The position numbers and the translations under genes are program-made. The notes beneath the pieces were generated by a model. It had not been told where the DNA came from. It did no database searches and saw only the letters and a program-made list of their open reading frames with translations. From NCBI GenBank assembly GCA_036557785.1, contig DATBGZ010000014.1, forward strand, positions 85,912 through 149,911: 64,000 bases of DNA. The letters run 5' to 3'. The stretch comes from DATBGZ01 sp036557785. Lineage in GTDB: Bacteria; Actinomycetota; Actinomycetes; Mycobacteriales; Micromonosporaceae. Below, piece after piece: positions 16,202 to 25,632 of this stretch (its first letter is position 1; each line of letters starts with the position of its first letter).

Positions 16202-17767
16202 GTGACGAAGACGGACTCACCGCGGGTCGCAGCGCGGGCCCTGTCGAACCGGGTGGCCGCCGGCATCGTCTTTCTCGCGGCGGCCGCGGTGCTGGTGCTC
16301 GAGGTGGTGGCGCTGCGGCTTGTCGGGCCGTACGTCGGCATCACCCTGCAGACGAGCAGCGCGGTCATCGGTGTCTCGCTCGCCGCGATCGCCTACGGCG
16401 CCTGGGTCGGCGGGGCGTTCGCCGATCGCGCCGACCCGCGCCGGCTCCTGCCCCGGGCCTTCGCGCTCGCGGCGCTCGCCACCGCGTTGACCCTGCCCCT
16501 GGTGCGCTGGTTGGGGGAGGTGCTGCGCGGCACCGGGGTCCTAGGCGTGCTCGCGCTCGCCGCGCTGGCCGTGTTCATCCCCGGAGCGCTGCTCTCGGCG
16601 ATCACGCCGATCGTCGTGAAGCTCCAGCTCGCCGATGTACGCCGTACGGGTCGCGTCGTCGGATCGCTGTCGAGCATCGGCACTCTGGGCGGCATCACCG
16701 CGACGCTGGTGACCGGGTTCGTCCTCGTGGCGGCCCTGCCCTCCTCGACGATCCTGCTGGGGCTGGCCGGGCTGCTGGCCGTCGCGGCCGGCCTGCTCTG
16801 GTTGCTGCAGCGCCCCGACGGCCAGCCGAGCGCGGCGGCTCCGCTGGCGCGCGTCCGGGGCCTCGGGTCCCTGCTCGGGCGCAACCGGGGCGCTGCCGGG
16901 TTCGCGGTCTTGGCGCTCACCGGGGCCGGGCTGACGAGTGCGGTGCCGACCCCGTGCGATGTCGAGACCGCCTACCAGTGCGCGCGGATCGTGGTCGACC
17001 CGGACCGACCCGGCGGGCGGACGTTGCTGCTCAACGGCGCCCCGCACTCCTATGTGGACCTCAACGACCCGACCTACCTCCAGTTCGGGTACATCCAGTG
17101 GCTCGGCCAGGTCGTGGACCACGTCGCCGCACCGGGGCGGCCGATCCGGGCGCTGCATATCGGCGGCGGCGGCTTCACCCTTCCGGGTTACGTCACCGCC
17201 ACGCGGCCCGGCTCGACCAACCGGGTGCTGGAGCTCGATGGGGCGCTGGTGCGCCTGGACGAGCAGCGCCTCGGCGTCACGCCCGGCCCGAATCTGTCCA
17301 TTGTGGTTGGCGACGCCCGGGTCTCGATGACCCGCGAGGCGGCGAGCACGTATGACCTGGTGATCGGCGACGCCTTCGGCCACCTCGCGGTGCCGTGGCA
17401 CCTGACGACCCGGGAGTTCGTCACCGATATCGCCCGCGTGCTGCGCCCGGGCGGCGTCTACGCCCTCAACGTCATCGACTATCCCCCGGACAAGCTGATC
17501 CGGGCCGAGCTCGCCACCATCATGGCGGTCTTCGCCCACGTCGCGTTGATCGCGCCGAACGCGGCGTTGGCCGGCCGTACGGGCTCCAACTTCGTCCTCG
17601 TGGCATCCGACGCGCCCCTGCCGGACGACCTCCTCGGCCCTGGGGTCGCGACGGTACCCAGACCGGCCACCCTCGTCGACGGCGATGCCCTGCTCGCGTA
17701 CCGGGGCACCGCCATGATCCTCACCGACGACTACGCCCCGGTCGACCAGCTCCTCGGCCACCCCTGA
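16202..17767 (+). CDS. Membrane protein with C-terminal spermidine-synthase-like domain
   Basis: 521 residues. Residues ~15-210 form about seven hydrophobic helices (for example ALRLVGPYVGITLQTSSAVI and GGAFADRADPRR, an MFS-like loop). Residues ~225-515 form a Rossmann-type domain with ALHIGGGGFTLPGYV, VLELDGALVRLDEQ, VVGDARVSM and YDLVIGDAFGHLAVPWHL. Fused membrane/spermidine-synthase proteins are common in actinobacteria. The usual GGGDG loop reads GGGGF here, so aminopropyl transfer is uncertain; the domain may use another acceptor or be non-catalytic. It runs head to tail with the SGNH gene, which starts 34 bases later. Confidence 0.85.
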   Translation: MTKTDSPRVAARALSNRVAAGIVFLAAAAVLVLEVVALRLVGPYVGITLQTSSAVIGVSLAAIAYGAWVGGAFADRADPRRLLPRAFALAALATALTLPLVRWLGEVLRGTGVLGVLALAALAVFIPGALLSAITPIVVKLQLADVRRTGRVVGSLSSIGTLGGITATLVTGFVLVAALPSSTILLGLAGLLAVAAGLLWLLQRPDGQPSAAAPLARVRGLGSLLGRNRGAAGFAVLALTGAGLTSAVPTPCDVETAYQCARIVVDPDRPGGRTLLLNGAPHSYVDLNDPTYLQFGYIQWLGQVVDHVAAPGRPIRALHIGGGGFTLPGYVTATRPGSTNRVLELDGALVRLDEQRLGVTPGPNLSIVVGDARVSMTREAASTYDLVIGDAFGHLAVPWHLTTREFVTDIARVLRPGGVYALNVIDYPPDKLIRAELATIMAVFAHVALIAPNAALAGRTGSNFVLVASDAPLPDDLLGPGVATVPRPATLVDGDALLAYRGTAMILTDDYAPVDQLLGHP

Positions 17768-17801
17768 CATGCCGGCGAGCACGGGTCCCTACCCTGAGAC
17801 G

Positions 17802-18860
17802 ATGCATGAGCGGCCGATCCACCGCCGTCACGGGTGGGGTTTGCTGGCTGGTGGGCTCGCGGTCGGCTCGGTCTGTGCCCTGCTGGTGATCCAGGCGATC
17901 TCCCCGTCCCGGCACGGCACGGCACAGCTTGTCACGGCTACTCGCGAAGCGACGCCCACGCCGACTGGGCAACCGAGCCCATCCGCCACGCCGACGCCGA
18001 CGCCGGCCCGGACAAAGGCACCTGACCCGTACCCCGGCGCGGCCTACCTGGTCGAGGGTGGCGACCTTCCCGACGTCCCGTACCGGCCCCGCACGAGCGC
18101 CGCGAAACACGACCGGCCAGTCACGTACGACAACGGCTGCCACCAGGCCCAGCTCGCGCCAGCAGTCATTACCTGCGCGTTCGGCCCGAAGGACGCGCAG
18201 CGCACCATCGCCGTGGTGGGCGACTCGCACTCGGCGGAGTGGTTACCTGCACTGCAGTCTGTCGCCGATGACCTCAGCTGGCGCATCGTGTCGATCACCA
18301 AGTCCGGGTGCCGATTCGAGATCTACCCGGCGGACAACGTGAAGCACCAGTCCTGCCGCGACTGGAACGCCGGCGTGCTCAACCGCCTTCGGACCCTGCG
18401 GCCCGACGTGGTCTTCACCCTGGCGACGGTGGGGTCGAGCGGGAGCGACTCCATGCACGCGGGCACCGTCTTTTCACGGTGGCGAGCGCTGGAGGAGATG
18501 GGGATTCCCGTGGTCGCCATCCGCGACAACCCCTGGTACAAGTTCGATCTCGCGGAGTGCGTCGCGACCTATGGCCCCCGGTCGAGCCGGTGCGGCGGCG
18601 ACCGCGCGCAGCACGGCCTGACACACCCCATCACGGTCCCTCACGGGTACACCCTGCCGGCCAACGTCCACCTGCTCGACCTCACCAACTACTACTGCGA
18701 GCGCACGTTCTGTCCGGCCGTGGTCGGCAACGTGCTGGTCTACCGGGACGACCACCACCTCACGGCGACGTTCGTGAAGACGGCCGCGCCCTACTTGGCC
18801 GCGGCCATCATCACGGCGATGGGCTGGCAGCACCCGCGTCCGGCGCGCACGCCGGTCTGA
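17802..18860 (+). CDS. Secreted or anchored SGNH-domain protein
   Basis: 352 residues from the ATG at 17802, which lies 6 bases after TACCCT (17790-17795); an ATG at 17769 gives 11 more residues. A signal-anchor helix (GWGLLAGGLAVGSVCALLV) is followed by a Thr/Pro/Ser-rich linker and an SGNH domain of the kind found C-terminal to OafA-type acyltransferases. Block I is VVGDSHSAEWLPAL (nucleophile Ser after GD) and the last block is DDHHLTATFVK (Asp/His). It probably carries O-acetyl transfer or hydrolysis outside the membrane, but lacks the membrane acyltransferase half, so its donor is unknown. Several Cys pairs suggest disulphides. Confidence 0.82.
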   Translation: MHERPIHRRHGWGLLAGGLAVGSVCALLVIQAISPSRHGTAQLVTATREATPTPTGQPSPSATPTPTPARTKAPDPYPGAAYLVEGGDLPDVPYRPRTSAAKHDRPVTYDNGCHQAQLAPAVITCAFGPKDAQRTIAVVGDSHSAEWLPALQSVADDLSWRIVSITKSGCRFEIYPADNVKHQSCRDWNAGVLNRLRTLRPDVVFTLATVGSSGSDSMHAGTVFSRWRALEEMGIPVVAIRDNPWYKFDLAECVATYGPRSSRCGGDRAQHGLTHPITVPHGYTLPANVHLLDLTNYYCERTFCPAVVGNVLVYRDDHHLTATFVKTAAPYLAAAIITAMGWQHPRPARTPV

Positions 18861-18896
18861 CGCGCTCGCGAGTCCGTCGCCGACGGCCAGGTGGCG

Positions 18897-19901
18897 TCAG
18901 CCGCCGGTGACGGCTCTGATCGACTCCCGCAGCGAGCCGAGCGTGGCGATGACGGCCGTCGGCTCGTAGCCGCAGTGCGCCATGCAGTTGGCACAGCGCG
19001 GGTCCTTGCCGCGGCCGAAGGCCGACCAGTCGGTGGTCTCGATCAGCTCCCGGTAGGTGGCGGCGTAGCCGTCGTCGAGCAGGTAGCACGGGCGCTGCCA
19101 GCCGAGCAGGGAGTACGACGGGATGCCCCACGCCGTGCAGGCCAGGTCGCGACGGCCCTCCAGGAAGTCGAGGAACAGCGGCGAGTGGTTCAGCCGCCAG
19201 CGCCGGCGGCGGCCGTCGGCGAACGCCTTGGCGAACAGTTCGCGCGTCTCCTGGACGCCGAGCCAGTGCTCCTGATCGGGCGCCTTGTCGTAGGCGTACG
19301 CCGGCGAGATCTGCATGTTGTCGACCTTGAGGTCGTCGTTGAGGTAGTCGAGCACCCCACGCACGTCCTCCGGCGTGTCGGTGTTGAAGAACGTGGTGTT
19401 GGTCAACACCCGGAACCCGGCAGCCTGCGCCTGCCGGATCGCCTCGACCGCGCCGTCGAAGCCACCGACCTTGCGGACGGAGTCGTCGTGCCGCTCGCGG
19501 AGGCCGTCGATGTGGACCATCCAGGCGAAGTTGCGGTGCGGCCGGAACTTGTGCAGGTGCTTGGGCAGCAGCAACGCGTTCGTGCAGAGAAAGACGATCT
19601 TGCGGCGGGCGAGGAGTTGACGGACGATCTCGTCGATCTGCGGGTGCATCAGCGGCTCGCCACCGGCGATGGAGACCATGGGTGCCCCGCTCTCCTCGAT
19701 CGCGCTGAGCGCCTGGCTCACCGGCATCCGTTGCTTGAGCAGGTTCGCCGGTTGCGCGATCTTCCCGCACCCGGCGCACTTGAGGTTGCAGGCGAAGAGC
19801 GGTTCGAGCTCGACCAGGAGCGGGAACTTGTCCCGGCGCAACAGCTTCTGCTTGAGCAGGTAGGTCCCCAGCCTCACGCTCTGACGCAGCGGCATGGCCA
19901 T
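18897..19901 (-). CDS. hpnH: Adenosyl-hopene synthase (radical SAM)
   Basis: 334 residues, ATG at 19899-19901 after GGAGGTGA. The radical SAM cluster motif is CNLKCAGC (Cys38, Cys42, Cys45), followed by the SAM-binding SIAGGEPLMHP. The C-terminal region holds extra cysteines (CANCMAHCGYEPTAV) typical of HpnH. HpnH adds the 5'-deoxyadenosyl group to hopene (diploptene), giving adenosylhopane, the entry to extended C35 hopanoids. It is the last gene of the hopanoid operon, 2 bases after hpnG. Confidence 0.96.
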   Translation of the reverse strand: MAMPLRQSVRLGTYLLKQKLLRRDKFPLLVELEPLFACNLKCAGCGKIAQPANLLKQRMPVSQALSAIEESGAPMVSIAGGEPLMHPQIDEIVRQLLARRKIVFLCTNALLLPKHLHKFRPHRNFAWMVHIDGLRERHDDSVRKVGGFDGAVEAIRQAQAAGFRVLTNTTFFNTDTPEDVRGVLDYLNDDLKVDNMQISPAYAYDKAPDQEHWLGVQETRELFAKAFADGRRRRWRLNHSPLFLDFLEGRRDLACTAWGIPSYSLLGWQRPCYLLDDGYAATYRELIETTDWSAFGRGKDPRCANCMAHCGYEPTAVIATLGSLRESIRAVTGG

Positions 19902-19903
19902 CG

Positions 19904-20497
19904 TCAGCTCACCTCCGATCGTTGCGGGGACGCGCCAGCTGCGGCCGCCCAGATGTCCAGTGCCGGCACCGCCCGGCGCAGGGCGCGCAGGGCGGAGGAT
20001 CCGTTGGCAACCACGCTTGGGCGCCACAGCGGCTGCGCCTGCGTGTCCGAGATCGCCCGTACCACCGCGAACGGGGTGCCGGCCGGTGGCGCCAGCCACG
20101 ACGACTCCATGTCGACGGCCAGCGCGCCGGTCTGGGCGAGACGCCGCAGACCGCCGGCGCCGGCGAGCCGGGGAGTGGAGACGATAGGTCCACAGTGGAC
20201 GGCAAGGCCCAGCCGCCGGAGGTCCACGAAGAGCAACTCGGCCGTCGGGCAGGGCACGACGGTGCCGTCCGGGCCACGGACCTCGCTCGCGACCACGAGG
20301 TCCCCGACGCGTACGTCCGGCGCCAGACCACCGGCCACACCCGCCACGAGCACGGCGGCGGCACCAAGCCGGCGCGACGATCGTGCCGCCCGGCGCGGTC
20401 CCATCCCGACGTGCACCACGCTCGCGCGAGCCCGTCGCACCGCGAACCACTCGACCCACAGGGGCGCAGCGATGGCCACGGTGCTCACCCGCCCCAC
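19904..20497 (-). CDS. hpnG: Hopanoid-associated nucleoside phosphorylase
   Basis: 197 residues of the purine/MTA-SAH nucleosidase superfamily: VLVAGVAGGLAPDVRVGDLV is the phosphate/ribose-binding core and ALAVDMESSWLA carries the family's active-site Met-Glu. HpnG removes adenine from adenosylhopane to give ribosylhopane, acting just after HpnH, whose gene follows 2 bases downstream. The GTG start overlaps the end of shc by 13 bases. It is somewhat shorter than proteobacterial HpnG, but the core motifs are intact. Confidence 0.92.
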   Translation of the reverse strand: MGRVSTVAIAAPLWVEWFAVRRARASVVHVGMGPRRAARSSRRLGAAAVLVAGVAGGLAPDVRVGDLVVASEVRGPDGTVVPCPTAELLFVDLRRLGLAVHCGPIVSTPRLAGAGGLRRLAQTGALAVDMESSWLAPPAGTPFAVVRAISDTQAQPLWRPSVVANGSSALRALRRAVPALDIWAAAAGASPQRSEVS

Positions 20498-22407
20498 CCC
20501 GACGTCTGCGAGCGCACGTACCGGCCGAGCGCCGTGATCGGGAAGACGAGCCGGTACAGCCCGTAGTTGATGAAGAAGTCGCCGGGAAACCCGGTGCCAG
20601 TGAAGGCCTCCTCATCCCACGTCCCGTCGTCGCGTTGGGTCGCCACCAGGTAGGCCAGGCCCCTCTGCGCGGCCTCGTCCCGGGCGCCAGCGGCGTGCAG
20701 CGCCAGCAGCGCCCAGGCGGTCTGCGAGGCGGTCGAGGTTCCCCGGCCTGCCCAGGCGGGATCGTCGTAGGAGCGCAGGTCCTCGCCCCATCCACCGTCG
20801 TCGTTCTGGTGCCGGCGCAGCCAGTCGACGCCACGACGCACCTGCTGCGAGTCCGCGGCGAATCCGGCGGCGACCAGGGCCGGCACGACGGCACCCGTGC
20901 CGTAGACGAAGTTGGCGCCCCAGCGGCCGAACCACGAGCCGTCCGGCTCCTGGTGGCGCAGCAGCCACGCCACGCCCCGCTGGCAGGCCCTGCTCTCGCC
21001 GAGACCCTGCGCGCAGAGCATCTCCACGATGTGCGCGGTCACGTCAGCCGAGGGCGGATCGACAACCGCGCCGAAGTCGCAGAACGGCAGGCGGGCCGGC
21101 AGCGTCGAGGTGTTGTCGGCATCGAAGGCGCCCCAGCCCCCGTCACGCGACTGCATGCCGATCGTCCAGGCCACGCCACGCTCCACCGCGCCGAGTACCG
21201 TCGCCCGGTCCGGGTGAGCCTCGGCGCCACGCGCCAGTGCGAGCACCACCTCCGCGGTGTCGTCCGTGTCGGGGTAGACGTCGTTGGCGAACTCGAACGC
21301 CCAACCGCCCGGCGCGAGGCGCGGCCGGCGCACCGACCAGTCACCCGTAACGGTGATCTCCTCGCCGACCAGCCAATCCACGGCACGGACCACGGCCGGG
21401 TCATCGCCACGCACGCCGGCGTCGAGCAGTGCGGTGGTCGCCAGCGCGGTGTCCCAGACCGGAGACTGGCACGCCTCCAGCCATCGGCGCTCACCCTCGG
21501 GCGCCCGTTCGCGGACCGTGAAGCCGTCCAGCCCGGCCAGACCTTTGGCGACGACCGGGTGGTCCAGCCCGTACCCGAGCAGGTGCAGCGCCAGCAACGA
21601 GTAGACCCACGGTGGCTGGATCCCGCCCCAGCACCCGTCCGCCTCCTGCCGGGCGATGATCCACTCGGCCCCCCGCCGTCGCGCCGCGTCGCGTACCCGC
21701 ATCACGGCGTGTCGCGAGTACCAGTGCAGGACCCGGTCCAGCCGCTGGAACACCCCGCTCCATGTCCACAGTGGACTCCGGTGCGGCGGCGGTGCCTCGG
21801 CCCGCACCGCGTCGAGGCTGAACGGCAGCGGTCGGACCGGGCGCAGGCTGCACACGATGGTCAGCGGCACCACGGTCTGCCTGGCCCAGCATGCCCAGTC
21901 GTAGATGTTGAGCGGGAACCACTTCGGCAGGTAGATCAGCTCGGGCGGCAGGTCGGGCAGGTCGTCCCAGGACCACGCGCCGAACAGCGCGAGCCACATG
22001 CGGGTGAACACCCGGGTCGCCGCCAGCCCACCGTGGTCGCGGATGAACGCGGCGGCGCGGTCCATGTGCGGCTCGCCGGGGTCATCGCCGGCCAACCGGA
22101 GCGCGACCCACGCCTCCACCGTGGTCGACAGGTCGCCCGGCCCGCCGTGGAAGGTCGCCCACGTCCCGTCGTCGCGCTGCTGCGAGCGGATCCAGCGGGC
22201 CGACTCCTCGGTTTCGATGGCCGTTCGGATGCCGAGGAACTCGCGCATCAGCAGATCCTCGGCGTCCATCGTGACGTTGGTGGCCAGATCTCCCTTCCAC
22301 CAGCCGTTCGCGTGCTGCAGGCGCCGCAGGTGGCCGACCGCTCGATCCAGCGCTGCCGCGGCGTCAGCGTCGACCGCCGGTCGCGCCCCGGAGGCGGCAC
22401 GCGTCAT
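20485..22407 (-). CDS. shc: Squalene-hopene cyclase
   Basis: 640 residues. A membrane-associated monotopic cyclase that turns squalene into hopene/hopanol. The catalytic DXDD motif is seen as VYPDTDDTAEVV (Asp380-Thr-Asp382-Asp383). Several QW repeats are visible, for example QQRDDGTWATFHGG, SRDGGWGAFDADN, QEPDGSWFGRWG, HQNDDGGWGEDL and TQRDDGTWDEEAF. Length and motif order are normal for bacterial enzymes. The ATG overlaps the preceding prenyl synthase stop (ATGA), as elsewhere in this operon. Confidence 0.98.
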   Translation of the reverse strand: MTRAASGARPAVDADAAAALDRAVGHLRRLQHANGWWKGDLATNVTMDAEDLLMREFLGIRTAIETEESARWIRSQQRDDGTWATFHGGPGDLSTTVEAWVALRLAGDDPGEPHMDRAAAFIRDHGGLAATRVFTRMWLALFGAWSWDDLPDLPPELIYLPKWFPLNIYDWACWARQTVVPLTIVCSLRPVRPLPFSLDAVRAEAPPPHRSPLWTWSGVFQRLDRVLHWYSRHAVMRVRDAARRRGAEWIIARQEADGCWGGIQPPWVYSLLALHLLGYGLDHPVVAKGLAGLDGFTVRERAPEGERRWLEACQSPVWDTALATTALLDAGVRGDDPAVVRAVDWLVGEEITVTGDWSVRRPRLAPGGWAFEFANDVYPDTDDTAEVVLALARGAEAHPDRATVLGAVERGVAWTIGMQSRDGGWGAFDADNTSTLPARLPFCDFGAVVDPPSADVTAHIVEMLCAQGLGESRACQRGVAWLLRHQEPDGSWFGRWGANFVYGTGAVVPALVAAGFAADSQQVRRGVDWLRRHQNDDGGWGEDLRSYDDPAWAGRGTSTASQTAWALLALHAAGARDEAAQRGLAYLVATQRDDGTWDEEAFTGTGFPGDFFINYGLYRLVFPITALGRYVRSQTSGWGG

Positions 22408-23426
22408 GAGTCACGCTCGACGACGTATCGGGCAAGCTCGATGAGCTCGATCCTGGCCTGCGGCTTGATGTCGACCTCGGAGAGCACGCCTTCGGCCAGC
22501 CGCATGCGCCGGGCCGCCTGCCCCAGCGCCCATTCGCGCACGCCCGCCTGGTCGAGCAGCTCCGCGACCCTCGGGTAGCTCAGCTGCGTGGGCGCGCCGA
22601 CACCGATCAACCACCCCGCGAGGTCGGGATCGAGATCGGCCCGGTCCATCGCGTGCGTGATCGGCAGGGACTTCTTCCGGGCCGCCAGGTCGGAGTGGGC
22701 CGGCTTACCGGTGACCGTGGGGTCGCCCCAGATGCCGAGCACGTCGTCGACGAACTGGAACGCCAGACCGACGTGGCGGCCGAACGCCATCAGGGCATCC
22801 ACAGTGGAGTGCGGCGCGTCCGCGAGGACCGCGCCGATGGCGGCGCTCGCGGCCAGCAGGGAGCCCGTCTTCGCGCCCGCCATGTCGAGGCACTCATCGA
22901 GGCCCACCTCGTCGCGCGTCTCGAAGGCGAGATCCGCGACCTGGCCACGCGTCAGCTCCCGGGTCGCCGAGGCGAGCAGCCACGCCGCCCGCCCCGCGCC
23001 GGCAGACGGTGACTCGAGCAGGATCTCATGGGCCAACGCCAGCAACGCGTCGCCGGCGAGGATCGCGGTCGCCGCACCCCAGATCGACCAGACCGTACGG
23101 CGGTGGCGGCGCTGCGTGTCGCGGTCCATCAGGTCGTCGTGCAACAAGGAGAAGTTGTGCACCAGCTCCACCGCGACCGCGCCGGGCACGGCGACCTCCG
23201 GTGGCGCCCCGACGGCCTCGGCCGCGAGCAGCGCCAGCACGGGTCGCACCGCCTTGCCGCCCGAGCCGCTGATCTGGTCGCCGTTCTCGTCGCACCATCC
23301 GAGGTGGTAGGCGGCGACGCGGGCCGTCGACGGGTCGAGCCGGTCCACCGCGTCCCGCAGCGCGGGCTCGGTCAGCTCCCGGCCCCTGGCCAGCGTCGCC
23401 GGCTGACTCGGGCTCATCGTGCTCAT
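22404..23426 (-). CDS. Polyprenyl diphosphate synthase of the hopanoid operon
   Basis: 340 residues, ATG at 23424-23426 after GAGGAGGAGG. An all-E isoprenyl diphosphate synthase with GGKAVRPVLALL, first Asp-rich motif LLHDDLMDRD, GDALLALAHEIL and second motif QFVDDVLGIWGD. Its place between the squalene-forming genes hpnCDE and the cyclase gene suggests it makes the farnesyl diphosphate that HpnD joins into presqualene diphosphate; chain length was not modelled. It overlaps both neighbours by 4 bases. Confidence 0.92.
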   Translation of the reverse strand: MSTMSPSQPATLARGRELTEPALRDAVDRLDPSTARVAAYHLGWCDENGDQISGSGGKAVRPVLALLAAEAVGAPPEVAVPGAVAVELVHNFSLLHDDLMDRDTQRRHRRTVWSIWGAATAILAGDALLALAHEILLESPSAGAGRAAWLLASATRELTRGQVADLAFETRDEVGLDECLDMAGAKTGSLLAASAAIGAVLADAPHSTVDALMAFGRHVGLAFQFVDDVLGIWGDPTVTGKPAHSDLAARKKSLPITHAMDRADLDPDLAGWLIGVGAPTQLSYPRVAELLDQAGVREWALGQAARRMRLAEGVLSEVDIKPQARIELIELARYVVERDS

Positions 23427-24772
23427 AGGACAGCCTCCTCCTCGCGCGTGACGGCGTGACCAAGGGCGGCTCGCGCTGCCGTGTTGCCACTGCGCACGGC
23501 ACCCTCCATCGTCGCCGGCCAACCCGTGTCGGTCCACGCCCCGGCCAGGTAGAGCCCGGGCAGTCCGGTCTCGGCGCTGGCCCGCAACGCCGCCTGGCCG
23601 GGTGCCGGCCGGAATGTCGCCTCGCGTTCCCGGGTCACGAAGAAGTCCAACACCTTGACGTCGTTCAGGCCGGGCAGCAGGCGCGCGAGCTCCGGCAGGA
23701 ACACCTCGCGCAGCCGGGCCACCGGCTCGTCGATGTAGGCGTCGGCCGCCGAGACCGACAGGGCCAGGTACTGGCCGTGCGCCAGGCCGGACGATTCGGT
23801 ACGGTCGAAGACCCATTGGACCGGGGAGCCGACCGCGGCCAGGAACGGCTCGGTGAGGATCGGCTCGGTCAGGACAATGTGGACGTTCACGATCGGGGAT
23901 GTGCCGAGTCGGGCCGCCCAGCCGGGTGACGCCGTGACCGCCGCCGCCGGAAGCAGCGCCTCGGCTGCCGCGGCGGGCACTGCGACGATGACCCGGTCCG
24001 CGGCGTGGTGCTCAACGGCCATTCCCACGAGCCATCGGCGACCATCATGCTCGAGCCGCGTGGCCCTGGTGCCCGGGAGCACCCGGACGCCGGCCCTCGC
24101 GAGGCTGTCGTGGGCGGCCTCGCCGTGCAGCCGCTGCAACGGAACGCGCGACCAGCCGACGTCGCCCGCGTTGGCCTGGCCGAGCAGACCCACCTGGAAC
24201 ACCATCGCGGCCAGCGCCAGGGATGCCTGGTCGGCGCGGGCGTTCAGCGTCGCGGTGACGACGAGGTCCCACAGCGCCTCGACCGTACGGTCGTCCTGGC
24301 CGTGCTCGCGCAGCCAGGCACCGAAGGTACGAGCATCGCTGGCCGGATCCGCCCGATCCACCCTCTTGAGCGCCAGGGCGGCGCGGATCGCGCTGCGCCG
24401 CCGGGTCGGGGTCAGCAGCCGGTAGCCGAGCAGCGACGGGCCCAGATGCAGCGGCGAGGGCAGCGGCACGCGGCGCAGGCGCGTGCTACGACCGTCCGCA
24501 GTGGAGCGAACCGGGATGTCGAGGCGGTCCTGCAGCACCGTCAGGTCCGTCACGCCGAGCCGCTCGAGCAGTGCCCGATAGGCCGTGCAGCACCGGAGGA
24601 AGACATGCTGGCCGTTGTCCACGTCGAGCTCGCCACGGCGGAAGGAGTACGTCAACCCACCCAGGCGTGGCTTGGATTCGAGCAACGTCACGGCACGGCC
24701 GGCATCGGCGCACGCCAGGGCCGCAGCGATGCCAGCCAGCCCTCCCCCGACCACGACGACGTCCTCACTCAT
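23423..24772 (-). CDS. hpnE: Hydroxysqualene reductase/desaturase-like flavoprotein
   Basis: 449 residues, an amine-oxidase/phytoene-desaturase-fold FAD enzyme. The N-terminal dinucleotide motif is VVVVGGGLAGIAAALACADA, followed by ESKPRLGGLTYSF (second FAD motif with RxGG), and the C-terminal FAD motif is GLYLAGAWTDTGWPATMEGA. In the three-step pathway HpnE reduces hydroxysqualene to squalene. It sits between hpnD and the prenyl synthase with 4-base overlaps on both sides. Confidence 0.95.
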   Translation of the reverse strand: MSEDVVVVGGGLAGIAAALACADAGRAVTLLESKPRLGGLTYSFRRGELDVDNGQHVFLRCCTAYRALLERLGVTDLTVLQDRLDIPVRSTADGRSTRLRRVPLPSPLHLGPSLLGYRLLTPTRRRSAIRAALALKRVDRADPASDARTFGAWLREHGQDDRTVEALWDLVVTATLNARADQASLALAAMVFQVGLLGQANAGDVGWSRVPLQRLHGEAAHDSLARAGVRVLPGTRATRLEHDGRRWLVGMAVEHHAADRVIVAVPAAAAEALLPAAAVTASPGWAARLGTSPIVNVHIVLTEPILTEPFLAAVGSPVQWVFDRTESSGLAHGQYLALSVSAADAYIDEPVARLREVFLPELARLLPGLNDVKVLDFFVTREREATFRPAPGQAALRASAETGLPGLYLAGAWTDTGWPATMEGAVRSGNTAARAALGHAVTREEEAVL

Positions 24773-25632
24773 GCCCTCTGCCGTCCCATCAACGCCCACG
24801 CAGCCACCCGGGCCTTCTGCCAGCCGGTCAGCGACAGCCGCTGGTGGTACACCGCCTCGGGATCGGCCGCGATCCGGTTCAGCAGGTGGCGGTAGATGCC
24901 GGCCATCGCGCCGGTGCAGGCGGCGCTGCGCCGGTCCAGCAGGGGCATGAGCCGCAGGCCGTCGCCGTACCACCGGCGGGCTCGTGCGGCGCTCGCCACG
25001 ACGATCGCGGCGAGCCCACCGTCCTTGTCCACCAGGGCACCGTGCTCGTCCAGGGCCAGCTCCACCCCGAAGGCATCGAGCTCGCGCTGCGGCAGGTACA
25101 CCCGCCCGTTGCGCAGGTCCTCGCGGATGTCGCGCAGGATGTTGGTCTGCTGCAAGGCGATGCCGAGCGTGTCCGCGTAGTGCGCGGCCTTCGGGTCGGG
25201 GCGCGCGGCGAAGACACCCAGGCACAGCCGGCCGACCGTACCGGCCACGCAGCGGCAGTAGCCGACCAGATCGTCGAAGGTGTCATAGCGCCGGCCGGTC
25301 ACGTCCATCTCCACGCCGTCGACCAGCTCGGCGAACGCGGGCAGCGGCACCGGATACCGGCGGGCCGCGTCACCGACCGCGACGAGCACCGGATCGCCGC
25401 TCGCCGCCAGGTCGCGCAGGCTGTCCCGGACCGCTGCGAGCGCCTCGAGCTTCTCGTCGGTGGGCAGGTCGCCGTCACCGATGTCGTCGATGCGACGGGC
25501 GAGCGCGTAGAGCGCGCACAGGGCGTCGCGCCGGGATGCCGGCAGCAGGCGGATCCCGTAGTGGAAGTTGCGCGCCTGGGTGCGGGTGATGGACTCGCAG
25601 ACGCGGTACGCCTGCTCGATCGTCGCGGTCAT
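24769..25632 (-). CDS. hpnD: Presqualene diphosphate synthase
   Basis: 287 residues of the squalene/phytoene synthase family. The two Asp-rich motifs are ARRIDDIGDGD and QQTNILRDIREDLRNGRVY; the latter is the stronger form seen in the family. HpnD condenses two farnesyl diphosphates to presqualene diphosphate. Residues YGDGLRLMPLLDRRSAACTG near the C-terminus match the family. It follows hpnC with an ATGA overlap, as usual for hpnCDE. Confidence 0.96.
   Translation of the reverse strand: MTATIEQAYRVCESITRTQARNFHYGIRLLPASRRDALCALYALARRIDDIGDGDLPTDEKLEALAAVRDSLRDLAASGDPVLVAVGDAARRYPVPLPAFAELVDGVEMDVTGRRYDTFDDLVGYCRCVAGTVGRLCLGVFAARPDPKAAHYADTLGIALQQTNILRDIREDLRNGRVYLPQRELDAFGVELALDEHGALVDKDGGLAAIVVASAARARRWYGDGLRLMPLLDRRSAACTGAMAGIYRHLLNRIAADPEAVYHQRLSLTGWQKARVAAWALMGRQRA

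Noticed and set aside
20383..22578. Plus-strand open frame of ~730 codons opposite shc
   Set aside because: Composition is typical of antisense reading in GC-rich DNA, and it runs across the clear shc and prenyl synthase genes.
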